Shown here: in pieces, positions 18,124 to 27,861 of the stretch
How the letters are laid out: each line of letters begins with the position of its first letter
Numbering within the stretch: the first letter of the stretch is position 1
Assembly: GCF_009762775.1 (NCBI RefSeq)
Contig: NZ_CP046401.1
Span: 6,770,001-6,834,000 of the forward strand
DNA length: 64,000 bases
Origin: Maribellus comscasis
GTDB taxonomy: Bacteria; Bacteroidota; Bacteroidia; Bacteroidales; Prolixibacteraceae
Reading direction: 5' to 3'
The notes under the pieces: model-generated
What the model saw: only the letters and a program-made list of their open reading frames with translations
Database searches by the model: none
What the model was told of the DNA's origin: nothing
Translations under genes and position numbers: made by a program

Positions 18124-19896
18124 ATGAAAAAAACAATCTTAATTGCAATACTACTTTCTATCTTTTGGAAGAGCGTTTTCTCACAGTACCACGAACATAG
18201 CCAGCAAAAGGGAAAGTTTGCTTCAGTGACACTTTTAAATCCGTTAAAGCTTTCTACATCAACAAAAGATTTAAGCTATTTTGACTTAGACAATGATGGC
18301 GACCCGGATATTATAAGATACATTACGAAAAATCAAATTCCTGTTCAATGGATTGATGATGATGATGATATGGTTGTAGGAGATCAAATGGGTGATATTG
18401 ACAATGATTGTCTGATGGTAGATTTAAACAAAGATGGGAATTATGGTCATTATTCTGATGTTGTTGTTGACTGGGTGGATAACGACGGAGATGGGCTGGC
18501 AGATATGCAGATTTACCTGGAATATGCTTCAGAAAAAGAAAAGGATAAACATTTAGGGCCAGGTCATTTGATGATAAATATTGATACAGATGGAGATCAC
18601 ATAATGAATTATATTGATTGGAATACATTCAAACTAAGAGCTTGGTTACATGATGGAATAGCTAACTTCTATGAGGATTACAAAGGAAGAAGTCTGTTCC
18701 TGAAAATACATACCTCACCCGAAAAATTGAATGATCTAAGGCTAAATTGGGAAAATCCGTTTCTTTTTTATGATCCTGACGAAGATGGCTTAACTGAATA
18801 CGCAATTCGTGTAATTGATGAACCATTGCCAGGAAAGCCTGAAGATAAGCACATCACCCACTTAACAGGGACGGCGAGTTGGATTTCAATGAGCTATGAC
18901 CTTGATAACGATAATGTATCCGGCGTCGAGTTCGATTTTGATATGACATTAAGTTTTAGAGGAAAGGGCTTTGATTATATGGATCAGAAACATAACTATC
19001 CAAACATGAGAGGTCTGCATGAGAGCGATCGTTATTTTATGGATCCGCGAATACGACAGCTAACTGAATTGATATACCCGGATCATGAATCGACCCCTGA
19101 TTTAATTTTCAATCGTGGGGAATGGGAAGAAGTTTACTTTTCTTATGATGAGGATGATGACTGCAATCGATGGGAAAGGGTAGAATTGTATGAGCCTCTT
19201 GATCCATATGCTAGTGGTCGAAGGAATAATGGATTGGATGACAATCCTCAAAGCGATGCAGTTGGTGATCGCGGAGAATGGGATCTGGATAATTCAGGTA
19301 AAGGAAACCTTTATGTTAGCCCCATAGATGGTAAAATACATTTGTTTGGTGCAGAATTTGGCTATTGGAGGATTGACCAAAATGCATATTATTATCAGGG
19401 TATGGGAGGTTTATACGATGGCTATGGATTGGGACGGTTATCTTGCGATGTAGAGTCACCGTTCCCACTAATAAAATATTTGGATACAAATGACAATGGC
19501 TTTTTTGATCGGATAGAATATGATTTAAATGGCGATCATGAATTTGAGTATTTTGTGTCATTTAACGAATTGAAAATTAATGATCAATGTGATATTATTC
19601 GTTTTTCAGAATTGAGTTACAATGAACTTGTTGCCATGGAAACTCAAGTTGCAAATAATATGTGGAGCCAGGCAATGGATGCTGTTGAGGTTGCCAAAAA
19701 TAAAGGAATAGATATTTATTGGTATGCCTTGTTGTTGCATCCAAAATCAATCCGCCAGAAGTACCACATGGGATATTGGTTGCAGTTGTATTTATTAATT
19801 GATTTGGTTCAAATCGCTTCATCCAAACAAAATGAGAAAGAGGTTGAATCTTATATAAAAGCATTTCATTCTCGAGGATGGAGTAAAATCAAATAA
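18124..19896 (+). CDS. Exported acidic protein with Asp-rich calcium-loop-like repeats, function unknown
   Basis: A 590-aa protein with a signal peptide (about 1-20, cleavage near V-F-S-Q). At least six short loops of the form D-x-D-x-D-G-D/N-x-x-x-x-D/E occur (for example D-L-D-N-D-G-D-P-D, D-W-V-D-N-D-G-D-G-L-A-D, D-P-D-E-D-G-L-T-E, D-T-N-D-N-G-F-F-D). They resemble dockerin, thrombospondin type 3 or FG-GAP calcium-binding loops. Between them are Trp/Tyr-rich segments. The C-terminal about 110 residues are more helical and lack the loops. I do not recognise the family. A calcium-stabilised binding protein or a novel polysaccharide-active enzyme is possible. It lies between two GH29/kinase blocks. 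Confidence 0.8.
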   Translation: MKKTILIAILLSIFWKSVFSQYHEHSQQKGKFASVTLLNPLKLSTSTKDLSYFDLDNDGDPDIIRYITKNQIPVQWIDDDDDMVVGDQMGDIDNDCLMVDLNKDGNYGHYSDVVVDWVDNDGDGLADMQIYLEYASEKEKDKHLGPGHLMINIDTDGDHIMNYIDWNTFKLRAWLHDGIANFYEDYKGRSLFLKIHTSPEKLNDLRLNWENPFLFYDPDEDGLTEYAIRVIDEPLPGKPEDKHITHLTGTASWISMSYDLDNDNVSGVEFDFDMTLSFRGKGFDYMDQKHNYPNMRGLHESDRYFMDPRIRQLTELIYPDHESTPDLIFNRGEWEEVYFSYDEDDDCNRWERVELYEPLDPYASGRRNNGLDDNPQSDAVGDRGEWDLDNSGKGNLYVSPIDGKIHLFGAEFGYWRIDQNAYYYQGMGGLYDGYGLGRLSCDVESPFPLIKYLDTNDNGFFDRIEYDLNGDHEFEYFVSFNELKINDQCDIIRFSELSYNELVAMETQVANNMWSQAMDAVEVAKNKGIDIYWYALLLHPKSIRQKYHMGYWLQLYLLIDLVQIASSKQNEKEVESYIKAFHSRGWSKIK

Positions 19897-20211
19897 TCAA
19901 TTGGTAATCAATAATTTGTATTAGAGCTTTAATATCTACTAAGTATAATTTTGTTTATGAAAGGGAGTAAATTCTGGAATGGAAACGACGAAAGAGGATT
20001 ACAGCTAGAAAGTTTGGATAGTGAGATTTTAGAATTGAAAGGTACCTCATAACAAATATTGGATGCGATTTCAAAAAGAATGTAAGTTATCCAAACTGTG
20101 CAGTAGTAATTGCGATAAAGAAGAGAAGAGGGAAGAATTATTCGGATATGAAGGTTGCACCCTGTTGGAATTGTTGCATTTGAAAATTGATTTTTACATA
20201 AACCAAAATAT
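19897..20211. other. Intergenic region, 315 bp, no gene recognised
   Basis: This gap separates the Asp-rich protein gene from the ribokinase-like gene. It holds a 31-codon frame (19,957-20,052) and other short open stretches, but none with a recognisable protein signature. The sequence is purine-rich on the + strand and may be decayed coding DNA. No hairpin terminator or TAnnTTTG promoter was convincing. Confidence 0.5.
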
Positions 20212-21120
20212 ATGAGTCAAAATAAAATTCTGGTAATCGGGAGTTCGAATACTGATATGGTAGTACGGACAGACAAGTTTCCCGACGCTGGCGAGACAAT
20301 TCTTGGAGGAGAATTTTTTATGAATGCCGGTGGAAAAGGGGCCAACCAGGCAGTTGCTGCCAGGCGATTAGGCGGGAATGTTGAATTTATAGGGAAAACC
20401 GGTAAAGATATTTTCGGGCAACAGGCATTAGAATATTTAAGAAACGAGGGGATTTTTACCGGGAACATCCTGACCGATGACGAAAACCCAAGCGGCGTTG
20501 CATTGATTACAGTTAACGGGAAGGGCGAAAACTCGATTGTTGTTGCAGCCGGTGCAAATGGTACACTTGTCCCCGGAGATTTGGAAAAAATTCCTGAGGT
20601 ATTCAATGATGCGTCAATGGTCCTACTGCAACTGGAAATTCCCCTCGAAACCGTTGTCCATGTTTCAAAACTTTCACTCAGCCTGAAGAAAAAAGTAATA
20701 CTTAACCCTGCTCCCGCGCAAATGCTCCCGGATGCCCTTCTTCAGGGGCTTTATTTAATAACACCGAATGAAACAGAAGTCAAACAGCTGACCGGGATTG
20801 AGGTATATGATATTGAATCAGCAGCAAAGGCGTCACAGGTATTGATTGATAAGGGAGTACAAAATGTTATTATTACCATGGGAGCTGCCGGAGCATTTAT
20901 TTACAGTGCTGAATTTACCGGGTTAGTAGAGGCTCCAAAGGTTAAAGCGGTAGATACAACAGCTGCCGGCGACACTTTTAACGGGGCGTTGACCGTATTT
21001 CTTTCCGAGGGAATGGGAATTAAGGAGGCGACCCGACTTGCCTGCATTGCTGCATCAATTTCAGTAACAAGAATTGGCGCACAAACATCTGTTCCTTTTC
21101 GAAGAGAGCTGCATTTATAA
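20212..21120 (+). CDS. rbsK: Ribokinase-family (PfkB) sugar kinase
   Basis: A 302-aa cytoplasmic kinase with both PfkB signatures: N-A-G-G-K-G-A-N-Q-A-V-A-A near residue 38, and D-T-T-A-A-G-D-T-F-N-G-A near residue 245, which holds the catalytic Asp and anion hole. N-P-A-P-A and T-P-N-E-T-E motifs are typical of ribokinase. It phosphorylates ribose or a related sugar with ATP. It is followed after 46 bp by a GRP-type sugar porter gene, which suggests paired uptake and phosphorylation. The symbol reflects the family; true substrate specificity within this glycan island is uncertain. A remnant of a sister copy lies at 17,954. Confidence 0.85.
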   Translation: MSQNKILVIGSSNTDMVVRTDKFPDAGETILGGEFFMNAGGKGANQAVAARRLGGNVEFIGKTGKDIFGQQALEYLRNEGIFTGNILTDDENPSGVALITVNGKGENSIVVAAGANGTLVPGDLEKIPEVFNDASMVLLQLEIPLETVVHVSKLSLSLKKKVILNPAPAQMLPDALLQGLYLITPNETEVKQLTGIEVYDIESAAKASQVLIDKGVQNVIITMGAAGAFIYSAEFTGLVEAPKVKAVDTTAAGDTFNGALTVFLSEGMGIKEATRLACIAASISVTRIGAQTSVPFRRELHL

Positions 21121-21166
21121 AAGATAAACTTATTTGACCAATTAAAATAATCTAAAACAAAAAGTT

Positions 21167-22168
21167 ATGTATATAGTTACCAGTTATCCATTTGCTATTT
21201 TTCTTTGTTTTATAACAATGCTGTGCTGGGGGTCATGGGGCAATACCCAGAAACTGGCCGGTAAAACCTGGCGTTACGAGCTTTTTTATTGGGACTATGT
21301 TCTTGGCGTGCTTTTACTGTCCCTGATTTTTGCATTTACACTGGGAAGCGTGGGAGAATCAGGGCGTGGTTTTATAAGTGACCTCGGGCAGGCTGACATG
21401 AAAAATATAGGCAGCGCATTTTTAGGAGGAATTATCTTTAATGCATCAAACATACTATTGTCAGCCGCAATCGCTATTGCCGGAATGTCGGTGGCATTTC
21501 CTGTTGGTGTGGGCTTGGCGCTTGTTCTGGGAGTGATTATTAACTACATGGGTTCTCAAAAAGGCGACCCTTTCTTTTTATTTCTTGGTGTTGGGTTAAT
21601 TACTTTGGCGATAGTTCTAAATGCTTTAGCCTATAAAAAATCATCAACCGGCGACCAAAAGGTTACGTCGAAAGGGATCCTTATTGCTGTGTTAGCCGGA
21701 AGCTTAATGTCTTTATTCTATCGTTTTGTAGCTGCTTCAATGGATTTGGACAATTTTGTTTCGCCTGCCGAAGGAAAGATGACACCTTATACTGCGGTTG
21801 TTATCTTTTCTGTAGGAATGTTGTTGAGCAACTTTTTATTTAATACCATTTTAATGAAGAAACCCTTAAGTGGTAGTCCGACCAATTACAGGGAATATTT
21901 TACAGGGAAGTTATCGATTCATTTGGTCGGAATATTTGGTGGTATTGTTTGGGGTGTTGGTAATTCGCTAAACCTCATTGCTGCCGGTAAAGCCGGAGCA
22001 GCTATATCCTATGGATTAGGGCAGGGGGCTACATTGGTAGCCGCGCTGTGGGGAGTTTTTATTTGGAAAGAGTTTAAGAACTCGCCCAGGGGAACGGCTC
22101 CAATGCTAACTGCCATGTTCGTGCTGTTCGTGTTGGGTATTGTATCAATAATCTATGCCGGCACTTAG
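21167..22168 (+). CDS. GRP-family (glucose/ribose porter) sugar transporter
   Basis: A 333-aa membrane protein with about ten hydrophobic helices and the start region L-C-F-I-T-M-L-C-W-G-S-W-G-N-T-Q-K, characteristic of the GRP/drug-metabolite-transporter branch found in Bacteroidota. Glycine-rich helices (I-F-G-G-I-V-W-G-V-G-N-S-L-N) are also typical. It probably moves a monosaccharide across the inner membrane in symport. Placement directly after the ribokinase gene suggests a shared substrate such as ribose or another released sugar; this is inference from context. Confidence 0.85.
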   Translation: MYIVTSYPFAIFLCFITMLCWGSWGNTQKLAGKTWRYELFYWDYVLGVLLLSLIFAFTLGSVGESGRGFISDLGQADMKNIGSAFLGGIIFNASNILLSAAIAIAGMSVAFPVGVGLALVLGVIINYMGSQKGDPFFLFLGVGLITLAIVLNALAYKKSSTGDQKVTSKGILIAVLAGSLMSLFYRFVAASMDLDNFVSPAEGKMTPYTAVVIFSVGMLLSNFLFNTILMKKPLSGSPTNYREYFTGKLSIHLVGIFGGIVWGVGNSLNLIAAGKAGAAISYGLGQGATLVAALWGVFIWKEFKNSPRGTAPMLTAMFVLFVLGIVSIIYAGT

Positions 22169-22257
22169 GAATTTTAAAAAGGAAATAGACGTCGTTTGTG
22201 CGGTGATTTTGTACAAGCTTACAAGTCGTAATTCAGGAATCAATCAAATATAAACGA

Positions 22258-23646
22258 ATGAAAAAAGTAACAATTATTCTGGCTGTTTTGATGGCAATAG
22301 TAACGAAAACAATTGGACAGCAGTACCAACCGAACTGGGAGTCGATTGATAGCCGGCCAATCCCGGAGTGGTTTGAAGATGCGAAGTTTGGAATTTTTAT
22401 CCATTGGGGCGTATATTCTGTACCTGCCTGGGCGCCTGCAAATGAGGATATCGGTGTTTATGCCAAATACTCAGAATGGTACTGGTGGAGAAAAAATGAA
22501 GACAGCGCAGCGGGGAAACTATTTCGTGAGCACCACGAAAAAGTGTACGGAGAACAAACTAAATACCAGGATTTTGTCCGTGATTTTAATGTCCGTTATT
22601 TTGATCCTGAACAGTGGGCAAAAGTTTTCAAAAATGCAGGCGCAAAATACATCGTGTTAACATCAAAGCATCACGATGGTTTTACACTGTGGCCAAGTTC
22701 ACAGAGTTGGAACTGGAACAGTGTTGATGTAGGTCCGCATCGCGATTTATGCGGTGATTTGAACAAAGCAGTAAAAGATGCAGGCCTGCACATGGGTTTC
22801 TATTATTCGCTTTACGAATGGTACAATCCCTTATATAAAACCAATCTTGAAAAGTATGTAGATGACCACATGATCCCTCAGATGAAGGACCTTGTTAGCA
22901 GGTACGAACCAGATGTTTTCTGGACCGACGGAGAATGGGATCATGCAAGTAAAGCATGGAAAAGCGAAGAATTTTTAGCCTGGCTGTACAATGACTCCCC
23001 GGTGAAAAATACAGTGGTGGTCAATGATCGCTGGGGTAAAGAAACAAGAAGCGTACACGGAGGTTTTTTTACAACCGAATACGATTTGGTACACGATCAG
23101 AAAGGTGTAGGTGAAATATCCCGCCCGTGGGAAGAGTGCCGCGGGATTGGAACCTCGTTTGGTTATAACCGGATTGAAGACCTGGATAATTATTCAACAA
23201 GTGATGAACTGATTGATTTGCTCATTGAAAAAGTTGCCGGAGGAGGAAATCTTCTGCTTGATATCGGGCCTACAGCCGATGGACGCATTCCTGTAATAAT
23301 GCAACAAAGACTTGCAGAGATCGGTGCCTGGCTGGATGTTAACGGTGAGGCAATTTATGGGACCAGGAAATGGGAAAATGCTCCAAATGAACCACAAAAT
23401 TCTACCGTTTTTTACACCCAAAAAGGAAACGATTTATATGTATCGATAACAGACTGGGAGGATAAGCCAATTACGATTGAAGGAGTGAAAAAAGTCACAA
23501 ATATTAACCTGATCGGATATTCGGGAAAAGTAAAATACACTTATTCCGGGCAGAAAATTGTGATTACACCACCTGCACTTAGTCCGGCAACAAATCCTGG
23601 CAACTACGCGTGGGTCTATAAACTATCCAACGCAATATCAAATTAA
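22258..23646 (+). CDS. GH29 alpha-L-fucosidase (second, divergent copy)
   Basis: A 462-aa protein with a signal peptide (about 1-20, cleavage near T-I-G-Q-Q). GH29 motifs: K-F-G-I-F-I-H-W-G near residue 43, T-S-K-H-H-D-G-F near 135, nucleophile region D-V-F-W-T-D-G-E-W with Asp224, and N-L-L-L-D-I-G-P. The nucleophile environment (W-T-D-G-E) differs from that of the gene at 16,562 (W-L-D-Y-S), so the two copies probably have different linkage or position preferences. The C-terminal about 100 residues form the usual beta-sandwich. The next gene (DUF6786-like) starts 7 bp after the stop, which implies co-transcription with it and the FucP-like gene. Confidence 0.92.
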   Translation: MKKVTIILAVLMAIVTKTIGQQYQPNWESIDSRPIPEWFEDAKFGIFIHWGVYSVPAWAPANEDIGVYAKYSEWYWWRKNEDSAAGKLFREHHEKVYGEQTKYQDFVRDFNVRYFDPEQWAKVFKNAGAKYIVLTSKHHDGFTLWPSSQSWNWNSVDVGPHRDLCGDLNKAVKDAGLHMGFYYSLYEWYNPLYKTNLEKYVDDHMIPQMKDLVSRYEPDVFWTDGEWDHASKAWKSEEFLAWLYNDSPVKNTVVVNDRWGKETRSVHGGFFTTEYDLVHDQKGVGEISRPWEECRGIGTSFGYNRIEDLDNYSTSDELIDLLIEKVAGGGNLLLDIGPTADGRIPVIMQQRLAEIGAWLDVNGEAIYGTRKWENAPNEPQNSTVFYTQKGNDLYVSITDWEDKPITIEGVKKVTNINLIGYSGKVKYTYSGQKIVITPPALSPATNPGNYAWVYKLSNAISN

Positions 23647-23653
23647 TTTAAGT

Positions 23654-24892
23654 ATGAACAGGAAAATCTTACAAATCATCATTCTTTCTTTTCTGGTTGC
23701 GTGTGCACCGTCAGGAAGGAAAAAATCACAGCCTATAAATATGGAAAAAGGAACTTACGGTTACGATCATGCTTTCCTGAGTGAAAACAATGTAGAAACA
23801 ATTGAGTTGAAATCGGAATCTTCAGAAGCACGAGTTCTAATTGCCCCCGGTTACCAGGGAAGGGTAATGACTTCCTCTGCAAACGGTGATATTGGGTCAA
23901 GCTTTGGCTGGATTAACTACGATTTGATCGAATCCGGTGAAGTAAACGATCAGTTCAACCCGGTTGGCGGGGAAGAGCGGTTCTGGCTGGGGCCCGAAGG
24001 AGGTCCTTTTTCCGTTTATTTTGAACAGGGAGAAGAGCAGGTTTTTGAAAACTGGAATGTTTCTGCTGTGATAGATACAGAAGAATTTGAGATCAAGGAA
24101 AAAGAGGGAGACAGCGTAACCTTTGGGAAGACAGCAAAATTAAAAAATGCCTCGGGAACAGAATTTGATATTGCAATCGAACGAAAAGTAAAACTCCTGT
24201 CAACAGATGAAGCTGGGCGTTTTTTAGGAACTGATTTGTCGGGCGACAGTACGAAAGTAGTTGCCTATCAGTCGGACAATATTTTGAAAAATACCGGCAA
24301 GGAAGCGTGGACAAAAGAAAGTGGACTCCTTTCAATCTGGATGCTGTGTATGTTTAACCCATCGCCGTCTATAACCGTTTTTATTCCATATAATCCAGGT
24401 CCAAAAGGGAAAATAGTAAATGATGATTATTTTGGGAAAGTTCCACCAGACAGATTGGTTGTAGACGAAAAATCAGCTACCATATTTTTTAAAATTGACG
24501 GAGCGTACCGAAGTAAAATTGGTGTACCAAGAGACAGGGCGTCAGAGATTTGTGGAAGTTATGATTCAGCAACAAATGTTTTAACCCTGCTCTGGACCTC
24601 ACTGCCTTCTGAACCAAAAGAATACGTCAATTCCAAATGGGGAGAACAGGATGATCCGTATAATGGCGATGTAATCAACTCATATAATGATGGCCCGGTA
24701 GAGGACGGCTCAGTTATGGGGCCATTTTACGAGATTGAAACATCGTCGCCTGCAGCCGATTTGAAACCAGGTGAAGCAATTACACATACACAACGAGTGA
24801 TACATATTCAAGGCCCCGAGGCAAAAATTGCACCGATTGTCAGCAAATTATTCGGCCTTGATTTAAATACAGTAAAAACAATATTTCAATAG
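23654..24892 (+). CDS. DUF6786-like exported lipoprotein
   Basis: A 412-aa predicted lipoprotein (lipobox F-L-V-A-C near residue 17). The mature protein is beta-rich with G-Y-Q-G-R-V-M-T-S-S-A and E-E-R-F-W-L-G-P-E-G-G-P-F-S motifs, resembling the galactose-mutarotase-like sandwich annotated as DUF6786. Many members sit in glycan-utilization loci, where a sugar epimerase or binding role is suspected but unproven. It lies between the second GH29 and the FucP-like gene with gaps of 7 and 17 bp, so it likely serves fucose handling, perhaps as an anomer-converting enzyme (inference). Confidence 0.75.
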   Translation: MNRKILQIIILSFLVACAPSGRKKSQPINMEKGTYGYDHAFLSENNVETIELKSESSEARVLIAPGYQGRVMTSSANGDIGSSFGWINYDLIESGEVNDQFNPVGGEERFWLGPEGGPFSVYFEQGEEQVFENWNVSAVIDTEEFEIKEKEGDSVTFGKTAKLKNASGTEFDIAIERKVKLLSTDEAGRFLGTDLSGDSTKVVAYQSDNILKNTGKEAWTKESGLLSIWMLCMFNPSPSITVFIPYNPGPKGKIVNDDYFGKVPPDRLVVDEKSATIFFKIDGAYRSKIGVPRDRASEICGSYDSATNVLTLLWTSLPSEPKEYVNSKWGEQDDPYNGDVINSYNDGPVEDGSVMGPFYEIETSSPAADLKPGEAITHTQRVIHIQGPEAKIAPIVSKLFGLDLNTVKTIFQ

Positions 24893-24909
24893 ATAAGCTG
24901 AAAAAAGTA

Positions 24910-26340
24910 ATGGAAAAACAACTCGTAATACCCAGAGGAATAGTATGGCCATTTGTGCTGCTGACTTCCCTTTTTTTCGCGTGGGCTATACCCAATAACC
25001 TTACAGATACCATGCTGGCCGCTTTTAAAAGAATTATGAGCCTCAGCGACTCTAAAACTGCCTGGATTCAATTGGCATGTTATCTTTTCGGATATGGGGG
25101 ATTTGCTATCCCAGCAGCATTGTTCATAAAAAAATACACGTATAAATCAGGTGTTATTTTAGGGCTGGCTATGTATGCTTTTGGTGCATTCATGTTTTAT
25201 CCGGCAATGTTGCTGGCAGAAGTAAATATCAACATCAGTTTTATGATGTTTTTGCTGGCCTTGGTAATCTTATTCGCCGGGCTTTCCAACCTTGAAACTT
25301 CAACAAACTCTTATGTATATGCAATAGGCCCCGAAGAAACAGGTACCCAACGACTGAACTTTTCGCAATCGTTTAATCCTTTTGGAGCGATCACCGGTGT
25401 TGTACTCAGCCAGGTTTTTGTTTTATCACAGCTAAATACCTTAAGTGCCGATGAAAGGGCAGCATTGCCGCCTGAAGAATTGGTAAAGATACAGGGGGTG
25501 GAATTAAATGCAGTAACGATGACCTACGTGGGCCTTGGTTTTGTAATGCTCGTTATTCTGTTGGCCATTTATTTTACCCGGATGCCTTATGCAAAAGAGG
25601 AAGACAAAAAACTGGATTTTGCGGGTACTTTCCGTAGGTTAATCAATAACAAGAACTACGTATGGGGAGTTACTGCGCAGTTTTTTTATGTGGGGGCGCA
25701 AATTGCTGTTTGGTCGTTTATAATTCGTTATGCCATGCAACAGTTGCAATTGGATTCCATTGTAGCCCAGCTTGGTAAAAATGCTTCATCCGAAGAAATT
25801 ATCGCCCTTTTAAGGAATGTTGAACCGGTTGCTGCAGGATTTTATAATGTAAGCGAAACCCTGGGGATGACTGCTTTTCTTCCACGTACACCTGAACAGG
25901 CAGGAGCCACCTATTATATTTTGTCGCTGATATTGTTTGTTATCGGGAGGTTTTCTTTTACAGGCTTAATGAAATTTATTAAGCCACGGGTTCTGTTGAC
26001 AATACTTTCTGTTTTAGCCATTATCTGTACTGTAATAGCTATTTATGCCAACGGTAATGTAGGTATTTATGCCATTGTGGGTATTTCGGGATGTATGTCG
26101 CTGATGTTCCCGACAATTTACGGGTTAGGTATAAAAGGTTTGGGAGACGATATGAAGATTGGTGGAGCCGGCATGGTAATGGCAATTGCCGGGGCTGCTG
26201 TTTTAACGCAAATCCAGGGTATTGTTTCCGACCAGTCAGGAAGCATAAAACTGGCATTCTGGGTACCAGCAATTGCATTTGCAATTATTGCATATTATGG
26301 TGCAGTAATTAGCCGAAGAGTAAAATTTTCAAAAAGCTAA
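24910..26340 (+). CDS. fucP: FucP-like L-fucose:H+ symporter (MFS)
   Basis: A 476-aa twelve-helix carrier. FucP-type features: F-A-W-A-I-P-N-N-L-T-D-T near residue 23, a Q-L-A-C-Y-L-F-G-Y-G region in helix 2, and L-E-T-S-T-N-S-Y-V followed by R-L-N-F-S-Q-S-F-N-P-F-G-A, the conserved loop of the fucose/glucose/galactose permease family. It is expected to import L-fucose or a similar 6-deoxyhexose. Placed directly after the GH29 and DUF6786-like genes, it closes the functional chain of release, possible mutarotation and uptake. Slightly longer than E. coli FucP because of a loop insertion around residues 280-320. Confidence 0.88.
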   Translation: MEKQLVIPRGIVWPFVLLTSLFFAWAIPNNLTDTMLAAFKRIMSLSDSKTAWIQLACYLFGYGGFAIPAALFIKKYTYKSGVILGLAMYAFGAFMFYPAMLLAEVNINISFMMFLLALVILFAGLSNLETSTNSYVYAIGPEETGTQRLNFSQSFNPFGAITGVVLSQVFVLSQLNTLSADERAALPPEELVKIQGVELNAVTMTYVGLGFVMLVILLAIYFTRMPYAKEEDKKLDFAGTFRRLINNKNYVWGVTAQFFYVGAQIAVWSFIIRYAMQQLQLDSIVAQLGKNASSEEIIALLRNVEPVAAGFYNVSETLGMTAFLPRTPEQAGATYYILSLILFVIGRFSFTGLMKFIKPRVLLTILSVLAIICTVIAIYANGNVGIYAIVGISGCMSLMFPTIYGLGIKGLGDDMKIGGAGMVMAIAGAAVLTQIQGIVSDQSGSIKLAFWVPAIAFAIIAYYGAVISRRVKFSKS

Positions 26341-26389
26341 TACCATTAAAAGGCACAACAGAAACTTAATTGATATATTTTATTATATA

Positions 26390-27665
26390 ATGAAAGAAAG
26401 TCGTTTTATATACAAGCACATATTTGGGGTTTTACTCCTTACTACAGCTGTTTTTTTGCTCATGCAAACAATTACATTGATGATTTAACACGCAACGAAT
26501 TACATATTAGAAGTGGCTTACCCAATTTTTCGCTAAGGTTAAAAACGGAGATTCAATTAGAGTGGCTTATCTGGGAGGAAGTATTACAGCCCAGCCTGGA
26601 TGGCGGGTTTATTCATAGGATTGGATGCAGGAAAATTATCCTCAGGCAAATTTCAAAGAAGTTTATGCGGCAATAGGAGGTACCGGATCTGATCTTGGTG
26701 TATTTCGGTTGCAAGAGCATGTCTTGCAGTTCAAACCGGATTTATTATTTGTAGAGTTTGCGGTTAATGATAATAGTCAGGACCCTGACCGGATAATAAG
26801 AGCAATGGAAGGCATTGTGTGGCAAACTTGGGACAATAATCCGAATACCGATATTTGTTTTGTTTATACCATCCAGGAAATTTATTTGGAAACAGAAACC
26901 AATGGGAAGCTACAGGAGTCGGCTCAAACCATGGAATTAGTGGCTGATAAATATGGCATTCCGAGTATAAACTTTGGTTTCGAAGTAGCTAAAAAGGTAA
27001 AACAAGGAAAACTGATTTTTACAAACTTTGATAGTGAAGAAATAAACGGAATTCCAGTTTTTTGCCCAGACGATGTATATCCGTATGTTGAGACAGGGCA
27101 TCGAATATACAATTCGGTACTTTCCAAGTCTTTCGAAACAATACAGGAGAATGACAAAACAAAAGTTCAAAAGCATAAATTATCGAAACCTATGAACCCT
27201 GGATATTTCTCGGATACAAAGATGTTTGATTTTCCGAAAGTAAAGTTGAGTAGAGGTTAGGAAATAATTTCGGTAAAAGAAGACGAACGGTTTAAAGATT
27301 ATAGCCGGTATTTGGATTCTATCGGATGTGCTTGCAGTACCGGAGAAACACTTCGTTTGCATTTTAAAGGAAAAGCGTTTGGTATTTTTGATATTATTGG
27401 GCCTGAAGCCACTAAACTTATTGTAGAAATAGATGGAATACAACGCGATATTATCACCAGATTTGATCGTTTTTGCACTTCCCGAAGAATGAGTAGTATA
27501 TTAATCGATGATTTTGAAGATAAAGAACATTATGTAACATTTGAAGTGATTTCAGATCCATTCGATAAACGAAGTATTCTTAAATGGAAAGAAAGCTTTG
27601 ATAAAAATCCGCAGAAGTTCAAAGCTAATTGCTGGTTTGTTGGAAAGGTGCTGATCGAGGGGTAA
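26390..27665 (+). pseudogene. Broken SGNH/GDSL hydrolase (carbohydrate esterase-like) gene
   Basis: A nearly complete gene can be followed through three reading steps. The signal peptide frame starts at 26,390. It shifts at a run of seven T (about 26,451-26,457) into A-H-A-N-N-Y-I-D-D-L. It shifts again at a run of five A (about 26,541) into N-G-D-S-I-R-V-A-Y-L-G-G-S-I-T, the SGNH block I serine motif. In that last frame an in-frame TAG lies at 26,616 and a second TAG at 27,258, after which 135 codons continue in frame to 27,665 with coherent protein sequence. Two single-base losses and two nonsense codons make this a pseudogene. The intact ancestor was probably a secreted acetyl-esterase of the glycan island. 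Confidence 0.8.
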
Positions 27666-27705
27666 CTCATCAACTCGCGCGAAGAATAATTAAAGGGATA
27701 TACAA

Positions 27706-27786
27706 ATGATGCGAATTATATTTTTGTCCATTTTCTTATTTCTGGTCATTTACTTTTTCTACAAACCTATTTGTTGCACTATATAG
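27706..27786 (+). pseudogene. Possible 5' stub of an exported-protein gene cut by the mobile element
   Basis: A 26-codon frame that reads as a signal peptide only (M-M-R-I-I-F-L-S-I-F-L-F-L-V-I-Y-F-F) and then stops. A signal sequence with no mature protein, next to the mobilization genes, suggests that the rest of the gene was lost or displaced at the left boundary of the element. Chance is not excluded. Confidence 0.35.
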
Positions 27787-27861
27787 ACTTTTCACTTAGT
27801 TGATCTAATAAAATTATTATCATTCAAATATTACCACTACCAAAGGAGGTAGTTTTAAAGA

